Source: Actinomycetes bacterium
Lineage (GTDB): Bacteria; Actinomycetota; Actinomycetes; JAHEKZ01
Length of the DNA: 37,350 nucleotides
Direction of reading: 5' to 3'
Assembly: GCA_027118455.1 (NCBI GenBank)
Contig: JAJAYZ010000082.1
Coordinates: 1 to 37,350, forward strand
Of the stretch, positions 27,115 to 37,041 are shown one piece after another (the stretch's first letter is position 1; every line of letters starts with the position of its first letter). Under the pieces are notes generated by a model. That model did no database searches and was not told the DNA's origin. It saw only the letters and a list, made by a program, of their open reading frames with translations. The position numbers and the translations under genes are program-made.

Positions 27115-27474
27115 TCAGGTGTGAGTGGCGCTGCTGATGGATCCGGCTGCGTCCACGAGGTGGACGGACACCCCGACTCCCCCCAGGTCACGCACCGCTG
27201 AGATGCCTTCGGCGTCAGCGACGCCGTGGTCGACGACAAGAACCGCAGCTTCGAGTCCGCGCGCTCCGGACGCCACGGCCTGAGCCACCGCTGCCTGCAA
27301 CGCGGACAGATGCAGCGAGACGAGGCTGACCGATGCTGACGCGTACGTGCGGCCGGTCTCGTCGCGAACGGCGGCACCTTCAGGCGCAGACACCCGCCCC
27401 CTGGCGCCCATCGCCAAGGTCACGAGCTTCGCGTCCTCAGCGCTAAGGGCAGCCGGGTCTGATGCTTCACTCAT
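27115..27474 (-). CDS. Cytidine-deaminase-like protein lacking the zinc site
   Basis: This 119-residue protein lies between corC-like and era, where actinobacteria carry a gene often labelled cytidine deaminase. The fold pattern fits in part (VPEGAAVRDETGRTYASAS-like start, LSALQAAVAQAVASGARG, VAVLVVDHG, VHLVDAAGS). However, the family's HAE motif and PCxxC cysteines are absent, and there is no Cys at all, so it cannot bind catalytic zinc. A non-catalytic, perhaps structural or nucleoside-binding role is likely. It starts 8 nt inside the end of the corC-like gene. Confidence 0.85.
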   Translation of the reverse strand: MSEASDPAALSAEDAKLVTLAMGARGRVSAPEGAAVRDETGRTYASASVSLVSLHLSALQAAVAQAVASGARGLEAAVLVVDHGVADAEGISAVRDLGGVGVSVHLVDAAGSISSATHT

Positions 27475-28783
27475 CGCCGCTCTCCTCTGCGTCAGTGGAG
27501 GCTGGCTCGGACAGTCGTGAGACCAAAACGGTGCCGACCTGGTTACGTCGACCGGTCGCGGACTCGGCGCAGAGCTTGAGGCCAGCTGCCTCCACCGTCG
27601 CACCGGGGATTGGCACCTTCCCCAAGAACTTCGCCAACATCCCACCAACGGTGTCGACGTCTTCGAAGTCCTCAGCATCGACATCGAGGTCGAGAGCTTC
27701 AGCAAGGTCGTCGACGTGCAGACGAGCACTCACCCGCATCGAGCCGTCCGGCAGGTGCTCGATGGCAGGTGGCCCCTCGACGTCGTACTCATCGGCGATC
27801 TCGCCGACAATCTCTTCCAAGATGTCCTCGATCGTGACCAGCCCGGCTACGCCGCCATACTCATCGAGAACAACGGCGATGTGCGTGCGGCTGGCCTGCA
27901 TGTCCTTCAACAGCTCGTCCGCTGCCCGACTGTCGGGAACGAAGAAGGGGCTACGCATCACCGACTCGACCTTCTCGGTCGACTCTGCATCGCGGTGGTC
28001 GAAGGCGCGCTTGGCGACATCCTTGAGATACACGATGCCCACCACGTCGTCCTCGTTGTCACCAATGACTGGAATGCGACTGAACCCGCTTCGCAGGCCC
28101 AACGACAATGCCTGTCGCAGTGTCTTGTGACGTTCAACGAACACCATGTCGGTGCGCGGAACCATCACCTCACGAGCGAGGGTTTCGCCAAGCTCGAAGA
28201 CCGAGTGAATCATCTGACGCTCGTCGTCCTCGATGAGTGAGCGTTCCTCTGCGAGGTCGACCAGATCACGCAGCTCGGCTTCACTCGCGAAAGGTCCGTC
28301 CCGGAAGCCCTTTCCAGGTGTCAGTGCGTTTCCGATCAGGATCAAGAGTTTGGTGAGAGGTGCCAGGACGCTGGCAAGTCGGTACACGACGGGGGCAGTC
28401 GCCAGGGCGATGCGCGCAGCATGTTGCCGACCAAGCGTGCGAGGGGCAACACCGACGACAATGTAGTCGACGACCACCATGACACTCACGGCCACCAGCA
28501 CTGCCTCCCAACGGCTGTCGAGGACGTCAACGGCCACAACGGCAACCAACACCACCGCCGAGATTCGAGCCAGCGCACGCAGAAAGAGCGCGACATTGAC
28601 GTAGCGCGCCGGATCGCCGAGGACGTGCCGCAAAGACTCAACGCCGCGCCGGCCCTCGCGTTCATAGGCGTCAAGGCTCACCCTGGACACTCGGTTGATG
28701 GCCGCGTCTGCGGCCGACAACACACCCGCGACCGCGATGAGCGCGGCGGCGGCGGCGAGCATCCAGATGTCAGTACTGGTCAT
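27467..28783 (-). CDS. CNNM/CorC-like transporter-associated protein with CBS domains
   Basis: The 438-residue product has the DUF21 membrane domain (about residues 5-150, four helices), then two CBS domains ([20 protein letters not shown] near 211-230, and the second around [19 protein letters not shown]), and the CorC/HlyC C-terminal domain (residues about 345-430). Such proteins bind Mg/ATP and are linked to Mg or Co efflux and haemolysin-like functions. [19 protein letters not shown] is the conserved link between CBS2 and the C-domain. It overlaps ybeY by 4 nt. Confidence 0.93.
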   Translation of the reverse strand: MTSTDIWMLAAAAALIAVAGVLSAADAAINRVSRVSLDAYEREGRRGVESLRHVLGDPARYVNVALFLRALARISAVVLVAVVAVDVLDSRWEAVLVAVSVMVVVDYIVVGVAPRTLGRQHAARIALATAPVVYRLASVLAPLTKLLILIGNALTPGKGFRDGPFASEAELRDLVDLAEERSLIEDDERQMIHSVFELGETLAREVMVPRTDMVFVERHKTLRQALSLGLRSGFSRIPVIGDNEDDVVGIVYLKDVAKRAFDHRDAESTEKVESVMRSPFFVPDSRAADELLKDMQASRTHIAVVLDEYGGVAGLVTIEDILEEIVGEIADEYDVEGPPAIEHLPDGSMRVSARLHVDDLAEALDLDVDAEDFEDVDTVGGMLAKFLGKVPIPGATVEAAGLKLCAESATGRRNQVGTVLVSRLSEPASTDAEESGDE

Positions 28784-29238
28784 GCGACGTCCGTCGTCGC
28801 CCAGGAACCGAGCAGCCGCGCTTGGAGCCCGAACATCTCGCGCTCCTCGTCCGGGTCGTGATGGTCGTACCCGATGAGGTGCAGGATGGCGTGCGTACAG
28901 AGGAGCCGTAGTTCGGCCGCTGTGTCATGTCCGGCAGTGCGCGCCTGTGTTTCGGCGATGGTGGGGCAGAGCACCACGTCACCCAGCAGCTCGGTCTCGT
29001 CGGACTCTCCATCTGCGACAGGTCGCAAGTCGTCCATGGGGAAGGCGAGGACATCAGTGGGTCCGGGCTCACCCATGAACTGCTCGTGAAGCGCCGACAT
29101 TGCCGGCTCGTCGACGAGCATCACCGACAGCTCGGCCAGCGGGTGAATGCCCATCTCGGCCAGCACGAACTGTGCGAGCTTGACCAACCCGTGCTCATCG
29201 ACATCGACGCCGGACTCGTTGTTGATCGCAACACTCAT
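28780..29238 (-). CDS. ybeY: Endoribonuclease YbeY
   Basis: This 152-residue metalloenzyme takes part in 16S rRNA 3'-end maturation and ribosome quality control. The zinc site [12 protein letters not shown] is complete: His116, His120 and His126. The [11 protein letters not shown] segment and LLGDVVLC strand are the usual core. The start overlaps the phoH stop as a 4-nt unit, and its stop overlaps corC-like by 4 nt. It lies between phoH and corC-like in an operon of RNA and envelope functions. Confidence 0.97.
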   Translation of the reverse strand: MSVAINNESGVDVDEHGLVKLAQFVLAEMGIHPLAELSVMLVDEPAMSALHEQFMGEPGPTDVLAFPMDDLRPVADGESDETELLGDVVLCPTIAETQARTAGHDTAAELRLLCTHAILHLIGYDHHDPDEEREMFGLQARLLGSWATTDVA

Positions 29239-30242
29239 CGGACACCTCGTGGACGCCGATGGTGTGGCTCGGCTTGCTCTTCGTCGAAGCGCGAGTAGGC
29301 GTCAACGATGTCGCTGACCAAACGGTGGCGCACGACATCGCGGGACGTCAGCTGGGTGAAGTGGACGTCGTCAATTCCTTCCAGAATGCCTTTGACGACT
29401 TTTAGGCCGCTGGCCGTTCCCCCTGGAAGGTCGATCTGCGTGATGTCCCCAGTGACGACCATCTGCGAGCCGAAGCCCAGCCGAGTCAGGAACATTTTCA
29501 TCTGTTCCGGAGAGGTGTTTTGCGCTTCGTCGAGGATAATGAACGCATCGTTGAGGGTGCGTCCACGCATGTAGGCCAAGGGGGCAACCTCGATCGTTCC
29601 CTCAGACATCAATCGCGGGATGGTGGCTGGCTCCATCATGTCGTGCAGCGCGTCGTAGAGCGGCCGAAGGTAAGGGTCGATCTTCTCCGAGAGGGTTCCC
29701 GGTAAGAACCCGAGCCGCTCCCCCGCCTCGACCGCTGGGCGGGTCAAGATGATCCGGGTGATCTGCTTCGCTTGCAGCGCCTGTACCGCCTTGGCGACCG
29801 CCAGGTACGTCTTACCGGTTCCGGCAGGGCCAACAGCGAAGACGATCGTGTTCTTGTCGATGGCGTCGACATAGCGCTTCTGGTTCAGCGTCCTGGCGGT
29901 GATGGTCTTTCCGCGGTTACTCAAGATATTGTGCGTCAGCACGTCCGCAGGGCTCTCCTCTTCACGGTCGCGGAGCATCGACACCGATCGGCCGACGGCC
30001 TCGACCGTCAAGCCCTGGCCGGTGCGAAGAACAGCCACCATCTCGTCAATCAGCCTCTCGACGAGCCCTACCTCACTCGAAGCCCCGGTCAAGCGCATGT
30101 CGTTGCCGCGCACGTGGATGTCAACGTCAGGGAAGAGTCGCTCGACCTCACGCAGAAGCACGTCGCCCGAGCCCAGCAGAGAGACCATGTCGAGGCTGGT
30201 CGGCACTACGACGCGATGCTCGATCCGGGCGTTGTCTGCCAT
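29235..30242 (-). CDS. phoH: PhoH-like ATPase
   Basis: This 335-residue protein is a single-domain P-loop ATPase, probably acting on RNA. The Walker A sequence GPAGTGKT lies at residues 138-145, and Walker B is DEAQN at 238-242 ([12 protein letters not shown]). The [19 protein letters not shown] and [14 protein letters not shown] blocks are standard. The N-terminus contains a KH-like region. The gene precedes ybeY with a 4-nt overlap, an old pairing suggesting a joint role in RNA processing. The ATG at 30242 has AAGGGGC nearby. The HIT gene is upstream by 80 nt. Confidence 0.97.
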   Translation of the reverse strand: MADNARIEHRVVVPTSLDMVSLLGSGDVLLREVERLFPDVDIHVRGNDMRLTGASSEVGLVERLIDEMVAVLRTGQGLTVEAVGRSVSMLRDREEESPADVLTHNILSNRGKTITARTLNQKRYVDAIDKNTIVFAVGPAGTGKTYLAVAKAVQALQAKQITRIILTRPAVEAGERLGFLPGTLSEKIDPYLRPLYDALHDMMEPATIPRLMSEGTIEVAPLAYMRGRTLNDAFIILDEAQNTSPEQMKMFLTRLGFGSQMVVTGDITQIDLPGGTASGLKVVKGILEGIDDVHFTQLTSRDVVRHRLVSDIVDAYSRFDEEQAEPHHRRPRGVR

Positions 30243-30322
30243 AGGTGCCCCTTAAGGTGAGGGCGCCGCCTTTCCGTCTCGGGGCTGTCGTGGGTCTAGG
30301 TGATCCATGCTAGGGCTTCCCG

Positions 30323-30670
30323 CTATCCAGGGGGCCAGCCGAAGTCGCGCCCAGCCATGACGTGGGCGTGCACGTGGAACACCGACTGCCCCGCTGTTGC
30401 TCCGGTATTGAGCACCAGCCGGAACTCCTCCAACCCCAGGTCCGATGCCACCTGTGCGGCGTCGGCCATGAGGCGCCCTGCAAGGCCAGGGTCGGTGGAC
30501 GCGAGTGCGGCGATGTCTCGATGGTGCTGCCGCGGGATGACCAGCACGTGGGTGGGCGCCTGCGGGGTAACGTCGCGAAAGGCAACGGTGTCGTCCGTGG
30601 CCAGCACGACGTCGGCGGGTATCTCGCCGGAAACGATCCGGCAGAACAGGCACTCAGCGGTCGCGCTCAT
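30323..30670 (-). CDS. HIT-family nucleotide-binding hydrolase
   Basis: The 115-residue protein has the HIT motif VFHVHAHVM: His99, His101 and His103, the last acting as the nucleophile in family members that hydrolyse adenosine-5'-phosphoramidate or AMP-lysine-like bonds. The N-terminal CLFCRIVSGEIP may bind zinc. The start at 30670 is inside the rsmE end (17-nt overlap), so translation is coupled. The order rsmE-HIT-phoH-ybeY is conserved in actinobacteria. Confidence 0.95.
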   Translation of the reverse strand: MSATAECLFCRIVSGEIPADVVLATDDTVAFRDVTPQAPTHVLVIPRQHHRDIAALASTDPGLAGRLMADAAQVASDLGLEEFRLVLNTGATAGQSVFHVHAHVMAGRDFGWPPG

Positions 30671-31454
30671 CAGTACTCCCCTCGGGCCAGTGATCGAGCC
30701 TACGACGCCACGGCTCGGTACCGGCCAGCACCAGGGTGGCGGCCACCACACCTGCCGTCGAGGTGCGGAGCACCGACGGTCCCAGCCGGACCGCGGCGGC
30801 CCCAGCTGCCGCAAGGGCCTCCAGCTCGGTCTCGCTCACTCCACCCTCGGGACCAACCACCAAGACAGCACGACCGGACAGAGGCTGCACTCCGCCGGCC
30901 AGCAAAGCGGCCAACGGCTCAATCGCCGCCTCATGTAGCACCCAGGCTACGTCGGCCGCACCGATCAGCTCGGCGACGACAGCCTCGTCCGCGACCGGCG
31001 ACACGACGGGCCACCAGGTGCGCCGGGACTGCTTGGCCGCCTCACGCGCGACGGCCTCCCACTTGGCTCGGCCTCGGCCGACCTTCTCGCCCTTCCAGCG
31101 GCTGACGCAGCGTTCGGCCTGCCACGGGACGATCTCATCGACGCCGACCTCGGTCAGCAGGTCGACGGCGAGCTCGCCACGGTCACCCTTGGGGATGGCT
31201 TGGACGACTGTGACCCGTAGTGGTGACGGCTCGACAGCCCGGGCAGCACGCACCGAACACACGACCTCACCGCGCCCCACTGATGTCACCTCGGCGTCGA
31301 GAGCGGCACCGCGGCCGTCGGTGAGTACCACCTGCTCACCCACGCGCACGCGCCGAACAACGGCAGCGTGGTGACCCTCGGCCCCGTCGAGCACGCACAA
31401 AGCACCGGCCACGAGGTCTGGGGCCGAGTTGAGGAAGAAGACGGGGCGGCTCAC
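30654..31454 (-). CDS. rsmE: 16S rRNA (uracil-1498-N3)-methyltransferase RsmE
   Basis: This 266-residue SPOUT (trefoil-knot) methyltransferase uses SAM to methylate U1498 of 16S rRNA. The knot sequences are visible near the C-terminus: [20 protein letters not shown] and [20 protein letters not shown]. The N-terminal half is a PUA-like barrel ([20 protein letters not shown]). Its start overlaps the dnaJ stop by 4 nt, and its stop region overlaps the HIT gene by 17 nt. Confidence 0.96.
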   Translation of the reverse strand: MSRPVFFLNSAPDLVAGALCVLDGAEGHHAAVVRRVRVGEQVVLTDGRGAALDAEVTSVGRGEVVCSVRAARAVEPSPLRVTVVQAIPKGDRGELAVDLLTEVGVDEIVPWQAERCVSRWKGEKVGRGRAKWEAVAREAAKQSRRTWWPVVSPVADEAVVAELIGAADVAWVLHEAAIEPLAALLAGGVQPLSGRAVLVVGPEGGVSETELEALAAAGAAAVRLGPSVLRTSTAGVVAATLVLAGTEPWRRRLDHWPEGSTDERDR

Positions 31455-32554
31455 CGGCCGTTGAACGCGTCCTTGAGCCGTGAGAAGAAGCCCTGCTGCC
31501 CGGCCGCGAACTGCCCGGTCGGCTTCTCTTCGTCGCGCAGGCTGGCGAGCTCGGTGAGCAGCTCTCGCTGCCGGTCGTCAAGCTGAGATGGTGTCTCGAC
31601 CGACACGTGCACGATCACGTCGCCGCGCGCGCCACCGCGCAGTTGCGGAACACCTTGACCGAGCAGCGGGATCTGCTGGCCCGACTGGGTGCCAGGGCGA
31701 ATATCGACCTCGGTCGTGACGCCGTCGAGCAGCTCGAGGGAGATGCCGGCGCCGAGCGCGGCGGCGGTCATCGGGATGTTCAGCGTGCAGTGCAGGTCGT
31801 CACCACGGCGAGCGAAGAGCGGGTGGTCGAGAACGAGCACCTCGAGGTAGAGGTCACCCGGCGCGCCACCGCCAAACCCGATCTCGCCCTCACCCGTCAG
31901 TTGGATGCGGGTACCGGTGTCAACGCCGGGCGGGATCTTGACAGTCAGCGTCCTTCGCATTTGCACGCGCCCATCGCCTGAACATTCGGGGCAGGGGTGC
32001 GGGATGGTGATGCCGAAGCCGTGGCACTGCGGGCAGGGTCGCGACGTCATGACTTGACCCAGGAACGACCGCTGAACGTGCTGGATGTCTCCGCGTCCGC
32101 CACACATGTCGCACGTCACCGGTTCAGTGCCGGCGGCAGTCCCGGCACCCTTGCAGGTGGCGCACGCGACCGCAGTGTCGAGCGTGAGCTCGCGGCTGGT
32201 GCCGAACGCGGCGTCGGCGAGCTCGAGGTCGATCTGGATCAGCGCATCTTGGCCGCGTGCTCGACGCGGACGCGGGCCGCGTGGGCTGGACTGGCCGAAG
32301 AAGGCGTCCATGATGTCGCCGAAGCCGAAGCCCTGTGCCCCACTGAAGGCGGCACCATCGACCCCGAGGTCGTAACGCTCGCGCTTCTGCGGGTCGGAGA
32401 GAACCTCGTAGGCGCCGGCGACCTCTTTGAACTTTTCCTCAGAACCTGGGTTTACGTCGGGGTGCAGCTCGCGAGCCAGCTTTCGGTAGGCACGTTTGAT
32501 CTCGTCCTGGGACGCCTCACGCGTGACGCCGAGCGTGGCGTAGTGGTCGCTCAC
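31451..32554 (-). CDS. dnaJ: Chaperone protein DnaJ
   Basis: The 367-residue co-chaperone stimulates DnaK ATPase. The J domain starts at residue 5 and has the invariant HPD at 31-33. A Gly/Phe-rich stretch ([13 protein letters not shown]) follows. Four zinc motifs CxxCxGxG are present: [24 protein letters not shown] and CPECSGDG. The C-terminal substrate domain is complete. This is the hrcA-linked dnaJ copy of actinobacteria; another copy is usually linked to dnaK. It overlaps hrcA by 4 nt. Confidence 0.97.
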   Translation of the reverse strand: MSDHYATLGVTREASQDEIKRAYRKLARELHPDVNPGSEEKFKEVAGAYEVLSDPQKRERYDLGVDGAAFSGAQGFGFGDIMDAFFGQSSPRGPRPRRARGQDALIQIDLELADAAFGTSRELTLDTAVACATCKGAGTAAGTEPVTCDMCGGRGDIQHVQRSFLGQVMTSRPCPQCHGFGITIPHPCPECSGDGRVQMRRTLTVKIPPGVDTGTRIQLTGEGEIGFGGGAPGDLYLEVLVLDHPLFARRGDDLHCTLNIPMTAAALGAGISLELLDGVTTEVDIRPGTQSGQQIPLLGQGVPQLRGGARGDVIVHVSVETPSQLDDRQRELLTELASLRDEEKPTGQFAAGQQGFFSRLKDAFNGR

Positions 32555-33567
32555 GACGACTCCTCCAGAATGCGACCGACATACTGCGCGACAGCGCGGA
32601 CAGCGCCGATCGTTCCGGGGTAGTCCATCCGCGTAGGTCCGATAACCCCAAGGTGGCCAGCCCCTGCGGTGCCGTACGTCGAGCTGACCAGCGATGTCGT
32701 TGACAGGCCTTCAACCGGAAGCTCGCGGCCGATTCGCACGCTTACTTGGCTGGGCGCGGTGGCCTCGCCGAGCAGGCGCAGCAGCACGACGTGCTCCTCG
32801 AGGGCTTCGAGAACAGGCTGGATGCTGCCGGGGAAGTCGGTGCCGAAGAGCGCGAGATTCGCGGTGCCGGCGAGCACGACACGTTCCTCACCTTCACCGG
32901 CCAACGACTCGACCATGGTTGCCAGGATCGCCGCGACAGCGGGACGCACCTCGATCGGCATCGAGTCGGCAACGGTCGCTGCGGCGTCCGGCATCTCGGA
33001 GAGAAGCTTGCCGTCGACGGCCTCGTTGATGCGGTTGCGTAGCTCGGCGACCGTCTCGTCATCGAGGTCGATAGCGATGTCGAGAATACGCTGCTCGACG
33101 CGTCCCGTCGTCGAGATCACCACGACCATGAGCCGTCTGGGACTCATGGCGACGATCTCGACGTGCCGTACCTGGGACCGGGTCAGTGATGGGTACTGCA
33201 CGACGGCGACCTGACCGGTGACCTGGGCGAGCAGCCGAACAGTTCGGAGCACGATGTCGTCGAGGTCGATAGCGCCCTCGAGGAAGGTGCCGATCGCCCG
33301 ACGTTCAGCCGCCGACAGGGGCTTGATCGTCGCAAGCCGGTCGACGAAGAGGCGGTAACCGGTGTCGGTGGGAACCCGGCCTGCGCTGGTGTGTGGCTGA
33401 GTGATGTAGCCCTCGTCCTCGAGGAGTGCCATGTCGTTGCGGATCGTGGCCGGGGAGACGCCGAGGGCGTGCCGTTCGGCCAGCGCCTTCGAACCGACGG
33501 GCTCACGCGTCGAGACGTAGTCCTCGACGATGGCGCGCAGGACCGAGAGCTTGCGCTCGTCGAGCAT
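32551..33567 (-). CDS. hrcA: Heat-inducible transcription repressor HrcA
   Basis: The 338-residue repressor binds CIRCE elements at heat-shock genes. The N-terminal winged helix is intact ([20 protein letters not shown] and [19 protein letters not shown]), then the GAF-like and dimerisation region. The ATG at 33567 is preceded by GGAGG at 5 nt; the open frame reaches further upstream, but through CIRCE, so the longer start is rejected. A CIRCE element lies 34-60 nt upstream, so the operon regulates itself. Confidence 0.97.
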   Translation of the reverse strand: MLDERKLSVLRAIVEDYVSTREPVGSKALAERHALGVSPATIRNDMALLEDEGYITQPHTSAGRVPTDTGYRLFVDRLATIKPLSAAERRAIGTFLEGAIDLDDIVLRTVRLLAQVTGQVAVVQYPSLTRSQVRHVEIVAMSPRRLMVVVISTTGRVEQRILDIAIDLDDETVAELRNRINEAVDGKLLSEMPDAAATVADSMPIEVRPAVAAILATMVESLAGEGEERVVLAGTANLALFGTDFPGSIQPVLEALEEHVVLLRLLGEATAPSQVSVRIGRELPVEGLSTTSLVSSTYGTAGAGHLGVIGPTRMDYPGTIGAVRAVAQYVGRILEESS

Positions 33568-33600
33568 GGACACCTCCGGCGTCGGGCTGGCAGTACGAAT

Positions 33601-33627
33601 CTGGCACTCAATGGCACGGAGTGCCAG
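33601..33627 (-). promoter_or_regulatory. CIRCE element
   Basis: CTGGCACTC and GAGTGCCAG are perfect inverted 9-bp arms separated by 9 nt (AATGGCACG), matching the CIRCE layout bound by HrcA. It controls hrcA-dnaJ and may also influence the divergent plus-strand gene that begins 50 nt away. Confidence 0.95.
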
Positions 33628-33676
33628 TCTAACGCCTGCTCCCTGCCCTATTCCGGTTTGCCAAGGGGAGCCATGG

Positions 33677-34442
33677 ATGAGAACAAATCTGCGACGCCGC
33701 GGCGGATGCGGTGGGTCGAAGATGGTGGGGGCTTCGGCCCTCGTGATTGGCGGCATGGTCACCGCCGTGGCTGTGGCCGCCGATGATCAGCCGGGGGCTG
33801 GGAATCTGGCAGCAGCCAAGCAGGTCGAGGAACATCTGGTCCAGCTTGAAGCGGTGACCTACCTCGTCGTCGAAGTTCGCGCTGCTCACAGCGCGGCAGC
33901 ATTGGCAGTCGGATCGGCTCGGTGCCGGCAATCTGGACATCAACTGGAACGACAAGTCGGCGTTCTATCAGCATACCTACCAAGAGTGCCGACACCTCCG
34001 CAAGAATCACCCAGGGCATCCACCTCACTGGTTGGACCTTCCGGGCGACCTCTATGGGCTAGTGGGTGACGCCGAGGATGAGTTCAGGACGTCGGCTGAC
34101 TACGACAACTGCACGCTGGACGCGGGATATGACGTGTACTGGGATGACTTCGGCGGCCCGAACGCGATGCACCAGATGGTTGAGGCCGAGGCGCCGATCC
34201 CGGACGTCTCGCCGGCAAAGCTTGTGAAGACCGACGAGTGGGCGACGTTCCTTGCCTTCGAACAGGAGGTGCTGAGGGCCGACTACGACTGCCGCATCGA
34301 CAAGTACGTGGAGGTCGTGGCCAGGATCGACGAGCCGCTGACCGAGTTCGAGCAGGCCAGCGCGGATGAGATCGCCAGCATTTCGGCCGGCTGGGAAGGG
34401 ATCGTGGCCGAAGCTGAGCGTCTTGGAATGCAGAGCCCGTGA
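33677..34442 (+). pseudogene. Frameshifted secreted protein of unknown function
   Basis: The ATG at 33677 gives a good signal peptide (basic start RTNLRRR, then [21 protein letters not shown]) and about 35 residues of helix (AAAKQVEEHLVQLEAVTYLV). Between about 33860 and 33905 the protein-like reading moves one base on, to the frame that continues WQSDRLGAGNLDINWNDKS, HTYQECRHLRKNHPG, then LPGDLYGLVGDAEDEF, VLRADYDCRIDKYVEVVARI, ending at 34442. The C-terminal ADYDC pattern resembles actinobacterial secreted or lipoprotein families of unknown function. The joined product would have about 250 residues. The frame change is either inactivating or a sequence error. Confidence 0.65.
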
Positions 34443-34480
34443 ACCAGACGCTCACCCTCTGACGGTGCCGAATCTCCTCG

Positions 34481-34538
34481 AGTCCGGAACAGAAGACCAG
34501 CCAGCAGCCCCGACGTAGGTACCTACTCCGGACTCGGT
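34481..34538. terminator. Nested inverted repeat between convergent genes
   Basis: CGAGTCCGGA (34481-34490) pairs perfectly with TCCGGACTCG (34529-34538). Directly inside the right arm lies the 12-bp palindrome GTAGGTACCTAC (34517-34528). The site is midway between the end of the secreted-protein gene and the end of the hydrolase gene, so a two-way terminator is likely. Confidence 0.55.
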
Positions 34539-34558
34539 GCAACCTTGGAGACTGCCGG

Positions 34559-35377
34559 TCAGACGTGGCCCTCGATCGTCGCCTTGATCCAGGGGTTCAG
34601 GACGTCGTGGGTGTGCCCGTAGATCGACCCGTGTCCCATGCCAGCGAACTCTTGGTAGATCCCGTTGCCGGCCTGTTCCGCAAGCTCTTGACCGTCCTGT
34701 GGTGGGGCCTGGATGTCTTCGGCAAACGCGACCACATGCATCGGCACCTGGCACCCGGGCAGCTGCGCCGTCTGGTCGTAGAGCAGGCACGACTCCCACT
34801 GCGGGATCAGCGACTCCTCGTTCGACTCGCCAGACAGCCACTCCTCCAAATCGGTGCGAAGCTTGGGCCACAGCTCACGGTCTCCCAACACTTTGGCCGG
34901 ATACAGCATGGCCGCGTAGTGCGTGACCGCGAACATGCCGTCGAGGCGTCCGCCTGCCTTGCGTAACTCGATCTCAGCTTCCTGAAAGTCCCAGCCCCAG
35001 CCGATGCTGCGCGAGCCGGTACCCATCACGACCGCTGACCGCACAAGGTCTGGACGGTCGATCGCGACCTGCTGAGCGATCGCACTTCCGAAGGAGATGC
35101 CGACCAGTGAGACAGGTGGTTCGCAGACCTTTTCGATCAGCGCGATCGTGTCGGCGCTGAACTTCTCGAGGGGCCACGGCATCGGTTCGTCGCACGTCGT
35201 CTGACCGATGCCTCTGTTGTCGAACGTCGTGTTGCGAAAGTGCGGTTCAAAGAACGGCATCTGGTACTTATGCCAATCGCTGCCAAGGCTTCCGCCGCCA
35301 GCTACCCAAACGACGTCGTGCCCTTCACCGAACTGCTCATAGTGCATCGACGCACCCGGGACGTCACACTTCGCCAT
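34559..35377 (-). CDS. Alpha/beta hydrolase
   Basis: The 272-residue product has the alpha/beta-hydrolase fold. The nucleophile elbow is GISFGSA with Ser95, the oxyanion area is VAGGGSLG with DNRGIGQT after strand 4, and the catalytic His is in GMGHGSIYGHTHD near 253. The acid is probably the Asp of VVAFAEDIQAPP. The substrate is unknown: esters, lactones and C-C bonds are all possible in this family. The ATG at 35377 is preceded by GGGAGCGGAA, a good ribosome site, so the longer open frame to 35731 is rejected. It diverges from the DUF4870 gene. Confidence 0.9.
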   Translation of the reverse strand: MAKCDVPGASMHYEQFGEGHDVVWVAGGGSLGSDWHKYQMPFFEPHFRNTTFDNRGIGQTTCDEPMPWPLEKFSADTIALIEKVCEPPVSLVGISFGSAIAQQVAIDRPDLVRSAVVMGTGSRSIGWGWDFQEAEIELRKAGGRLDGMFAVTHYAAMLYPAKVLGDRELWPKLRTDLEEWLSGESNEESLIPQWESCLLYDQTAQLPGCQVPMHVVAFAEDIQAPPQDGQELAEQAGNGIYQEFAGMGHGSIYGHTHDVLNPWIKATIEGHV

Positions 35378-35453
35378 TTCCGCTCCCTCTTCCGACTCTC
35401 GCAACACTGATGAGACTAGCCACGATTGGTGCCGCAGGTGGCACCATGGGCGG

Positions 35454-35822
35454 ATGAGCGCAACGACCCCAGACCTCCTGCCATTTCCACCGCCACTGCA
35501 GCAGGACGAGTCCATGTGGGCCGTCTTCGCCCAAGTCTCGGGGCTGGTTGGCCTCGGATTGATCGGGCCACTCGTCATTGTGTTGGTCTGCGCTGACCAG
35601 CGACCGTTTGCCAAGGCGCACGCCACTGAAGCACTCAACTTCCACATCACCGTGCTCTTCGGGGTGCTCATCAGTCTCGTGCTGGTGTTCGCCTTCTTCC
35701 TCGGCATCTTCACCATGCTGGCGATCGGCATCGCTGCGCTGGTCTACAGCATCCTGGCCGCCGTTGCGGCGTCGAAGTCCGAGACGTTCCGCTATCCGCT
35801 CACCCTGCGTCTGGTTGCGTAG
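35454..35822 (+). CDS. DUF4870 (Tic20-like) membrane protein
   Basis: The 122-residue protein has three hydrophobic helices (residues about 24-46, 60-85 and 86-106) and the family pattern FAQVSGLVGLGLIGPLVIVL followed by KAHATEALNFHIT. DUF4870 proteins resemble the Tic20 import component, but their bacterial function is unknown. The 3' end overlaps hemW by 23 nt on the opposite strand. Confidence 0.88.
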   Translation: MSATTPDLLPFPPPLQQDESMWAVFAQVSGLVGLGLIGPLVIVLVCADQRPFAKAHATEALNFHITVLFGVLISLVLVFAFFLGIFTMLAIGIAALVYSILAAVAASKSETFRYPLTLRLVA

Positions 35823-37041
35823 TAGAGCCGGTCGTCAACCTGCGCACCACCAGATCGGCGAGCAGACGGCCCCGCAGGGTGAGCACCACCCGGCCGGACG
35901 CCAACGCGTCGGAGTCGATCAGTCCCTCGCGAACCAGCGCCTCGCAGTCGATTCTGGCTTGTGGGGAGAGCACGCTGGTGGCAAGTCCCCCACTGAGTCG
36001 CACCTCGAGCAGTACTCGCGCGAGGTGCCGAGTCTGCGCGTCGAGGACCTCCCGCGCCAGCGTGGGGCTGTGACCCGCTGCGAGTCGCTCGGCGTAGGCG
36101 CGCGGATGCTTGACGTTCCACCACCGCGTTCCGCCCACGTGGCTGTGGGCTCCAGGACCGAACCCCCACCAGTGGTGTCCTTTCCAGTAGGCCAGATTGT
36201 GTCGACTGCGGTGCTCAGGCGCGCTGGCCCAGTTGGACACCTCATACCAGTCGTAGCCGGCTGCGCTCAGTAGCTCATCGGCGAGCTCGTACTTTGCAGC
36301 CTGGTCGTCGTCGTCAGTCCCGGCAATCTCTTCACGGGTGATCCGGCGCGCAAGTGCTGTTCCCTCCTCCACGATCAGCGCATAGGCGCTGACATGCTCG
36401 GGCTCCAAAGAGATCGCCACCTCGACCGACGTGCGCCACTCGTCGAGCGCCTCCCCCGGAGTCCCGTAGATGAGGTCGACGCTGACACTGTCGAAGCCAG
36501 CGGCGCGCGCCTGCCCGACCGCCTCGACCACGCGTCCAGGTGTGTGGGCGCGGTCGAGGGTGGCTAACACATGAGGTACCGCGCTCTGCATCCCAAAGGA
36601 GATTCGGTTCACACCGGCCGTACGCAGAAAGGTCAGCTGCTCGGCTGTCACAGACTCTGGGTTCGCCTCCGTCGTGACCTCGGCATCGCCAGCCAGGCCG
36701 AAAGCCTCGGTCAGCGCCTTCAGCAGCAACGCCTGGTCGGCGGCCGCTAGCAGCGTCGGCGTCCCGCCACCGAAGAATACTGTCGACAGCGGGGGTGCGT
36801 GTGGGATGACGCGACGGGCCAGGTCGATCTCAGCCAGTACCGCACCGATGTACTGCCGTTGTGTCGTCCCCTGCAGTTCACCTGCGGTATAGGTGTTGAA
36901 GTCGCAGTACCCACATCGCGTCGCGCAGAACGGCACATGAACGTAGGCGCCGAACGAAACAGACCCGACCTCACGCACTGTGGCGTCCGGCAGTCGGCCG
37001 TTCGTCGGAGCTGGTTCACCGTCAAGGGGCGTGCTGGGCAT
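35800..37041 (-). CDS. hemW: Radical SAM haem chaperone HemW
   Basis: The 413-residue protein has the radical-SAM cluster motif CATRCGYC: Cys39, Cys43 and Cys46 bind the [4Fe-4S] cluster. Typical HemW blocks follow: FFGGGTPTLL, ITTEANPES-like (VTTEANPESVTAEQL), RISFGMQSAVPHVL, SVDLIYGTPGE, and HNLAYWKGHHWWGFGPGAHS. The C-terminal winged-helix-like HemN_C domain is present. HemW-type proteins hand haem to respiratory targets; older labels as coproporphyrinogen oxidase do not apply. The start ATG at 37041 is preceded by no strong ribosome site, and GTG starts downstream are possible. Confidence 0.95.
   Translation of the reverse strand: MPSTPLDGEPAPTNGRLPDATVREVGSVSFGAYVHVPFCATRCGYCDFNTYTAGELQGTTQRQYIGAVLAEIDLARRVIPHAPPLSTVFFGGGTPTLLAAADQALLLKALTEAFGLAGDAEVTTEANPESVTAEQLTFLRTAGVNRISFGMQSAVPHVLATLDRAHTPGRVVEAVGQARAAGFDSVSVDLIYGTPGEALDEWRTSVEVAISLEPEHVSAYALIVEEGTALARRITREEIAGTDDDDQAAKYELADELLSAAGYDWYEVSNWASAPEHRSRHNLAYWKGHHWWGFGPGAHSHVGGTRWWNVKHPRAYAERLAAGHSPTLAREVLDAQTRHLARVLLEVRLSGGLATSVLSPQARIDCEALVREGLIDSDALASGRVVLTLRGRLLADLVVRRLTTGSTTQPDAG

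Noticed and set aside
27038-27120. Short inverted repeat (GAGCC/GGCTC) after the GNAT gene
   Set aside because: Five-bp arms with a two-nt gap are expected by chance at this G/C content.
33568-33762. N-terminal extension of HrcA
   Set aside because: It would translate through CIRCE; GGAGG before 33567 and the family N-terminus fix the start.
35378-35731. N-terminal extension of the alpha/beta hydrolase
   Set aside because: It runs antisense through the DUF4870 gene; a strong ribosome site marks the start at 35377.
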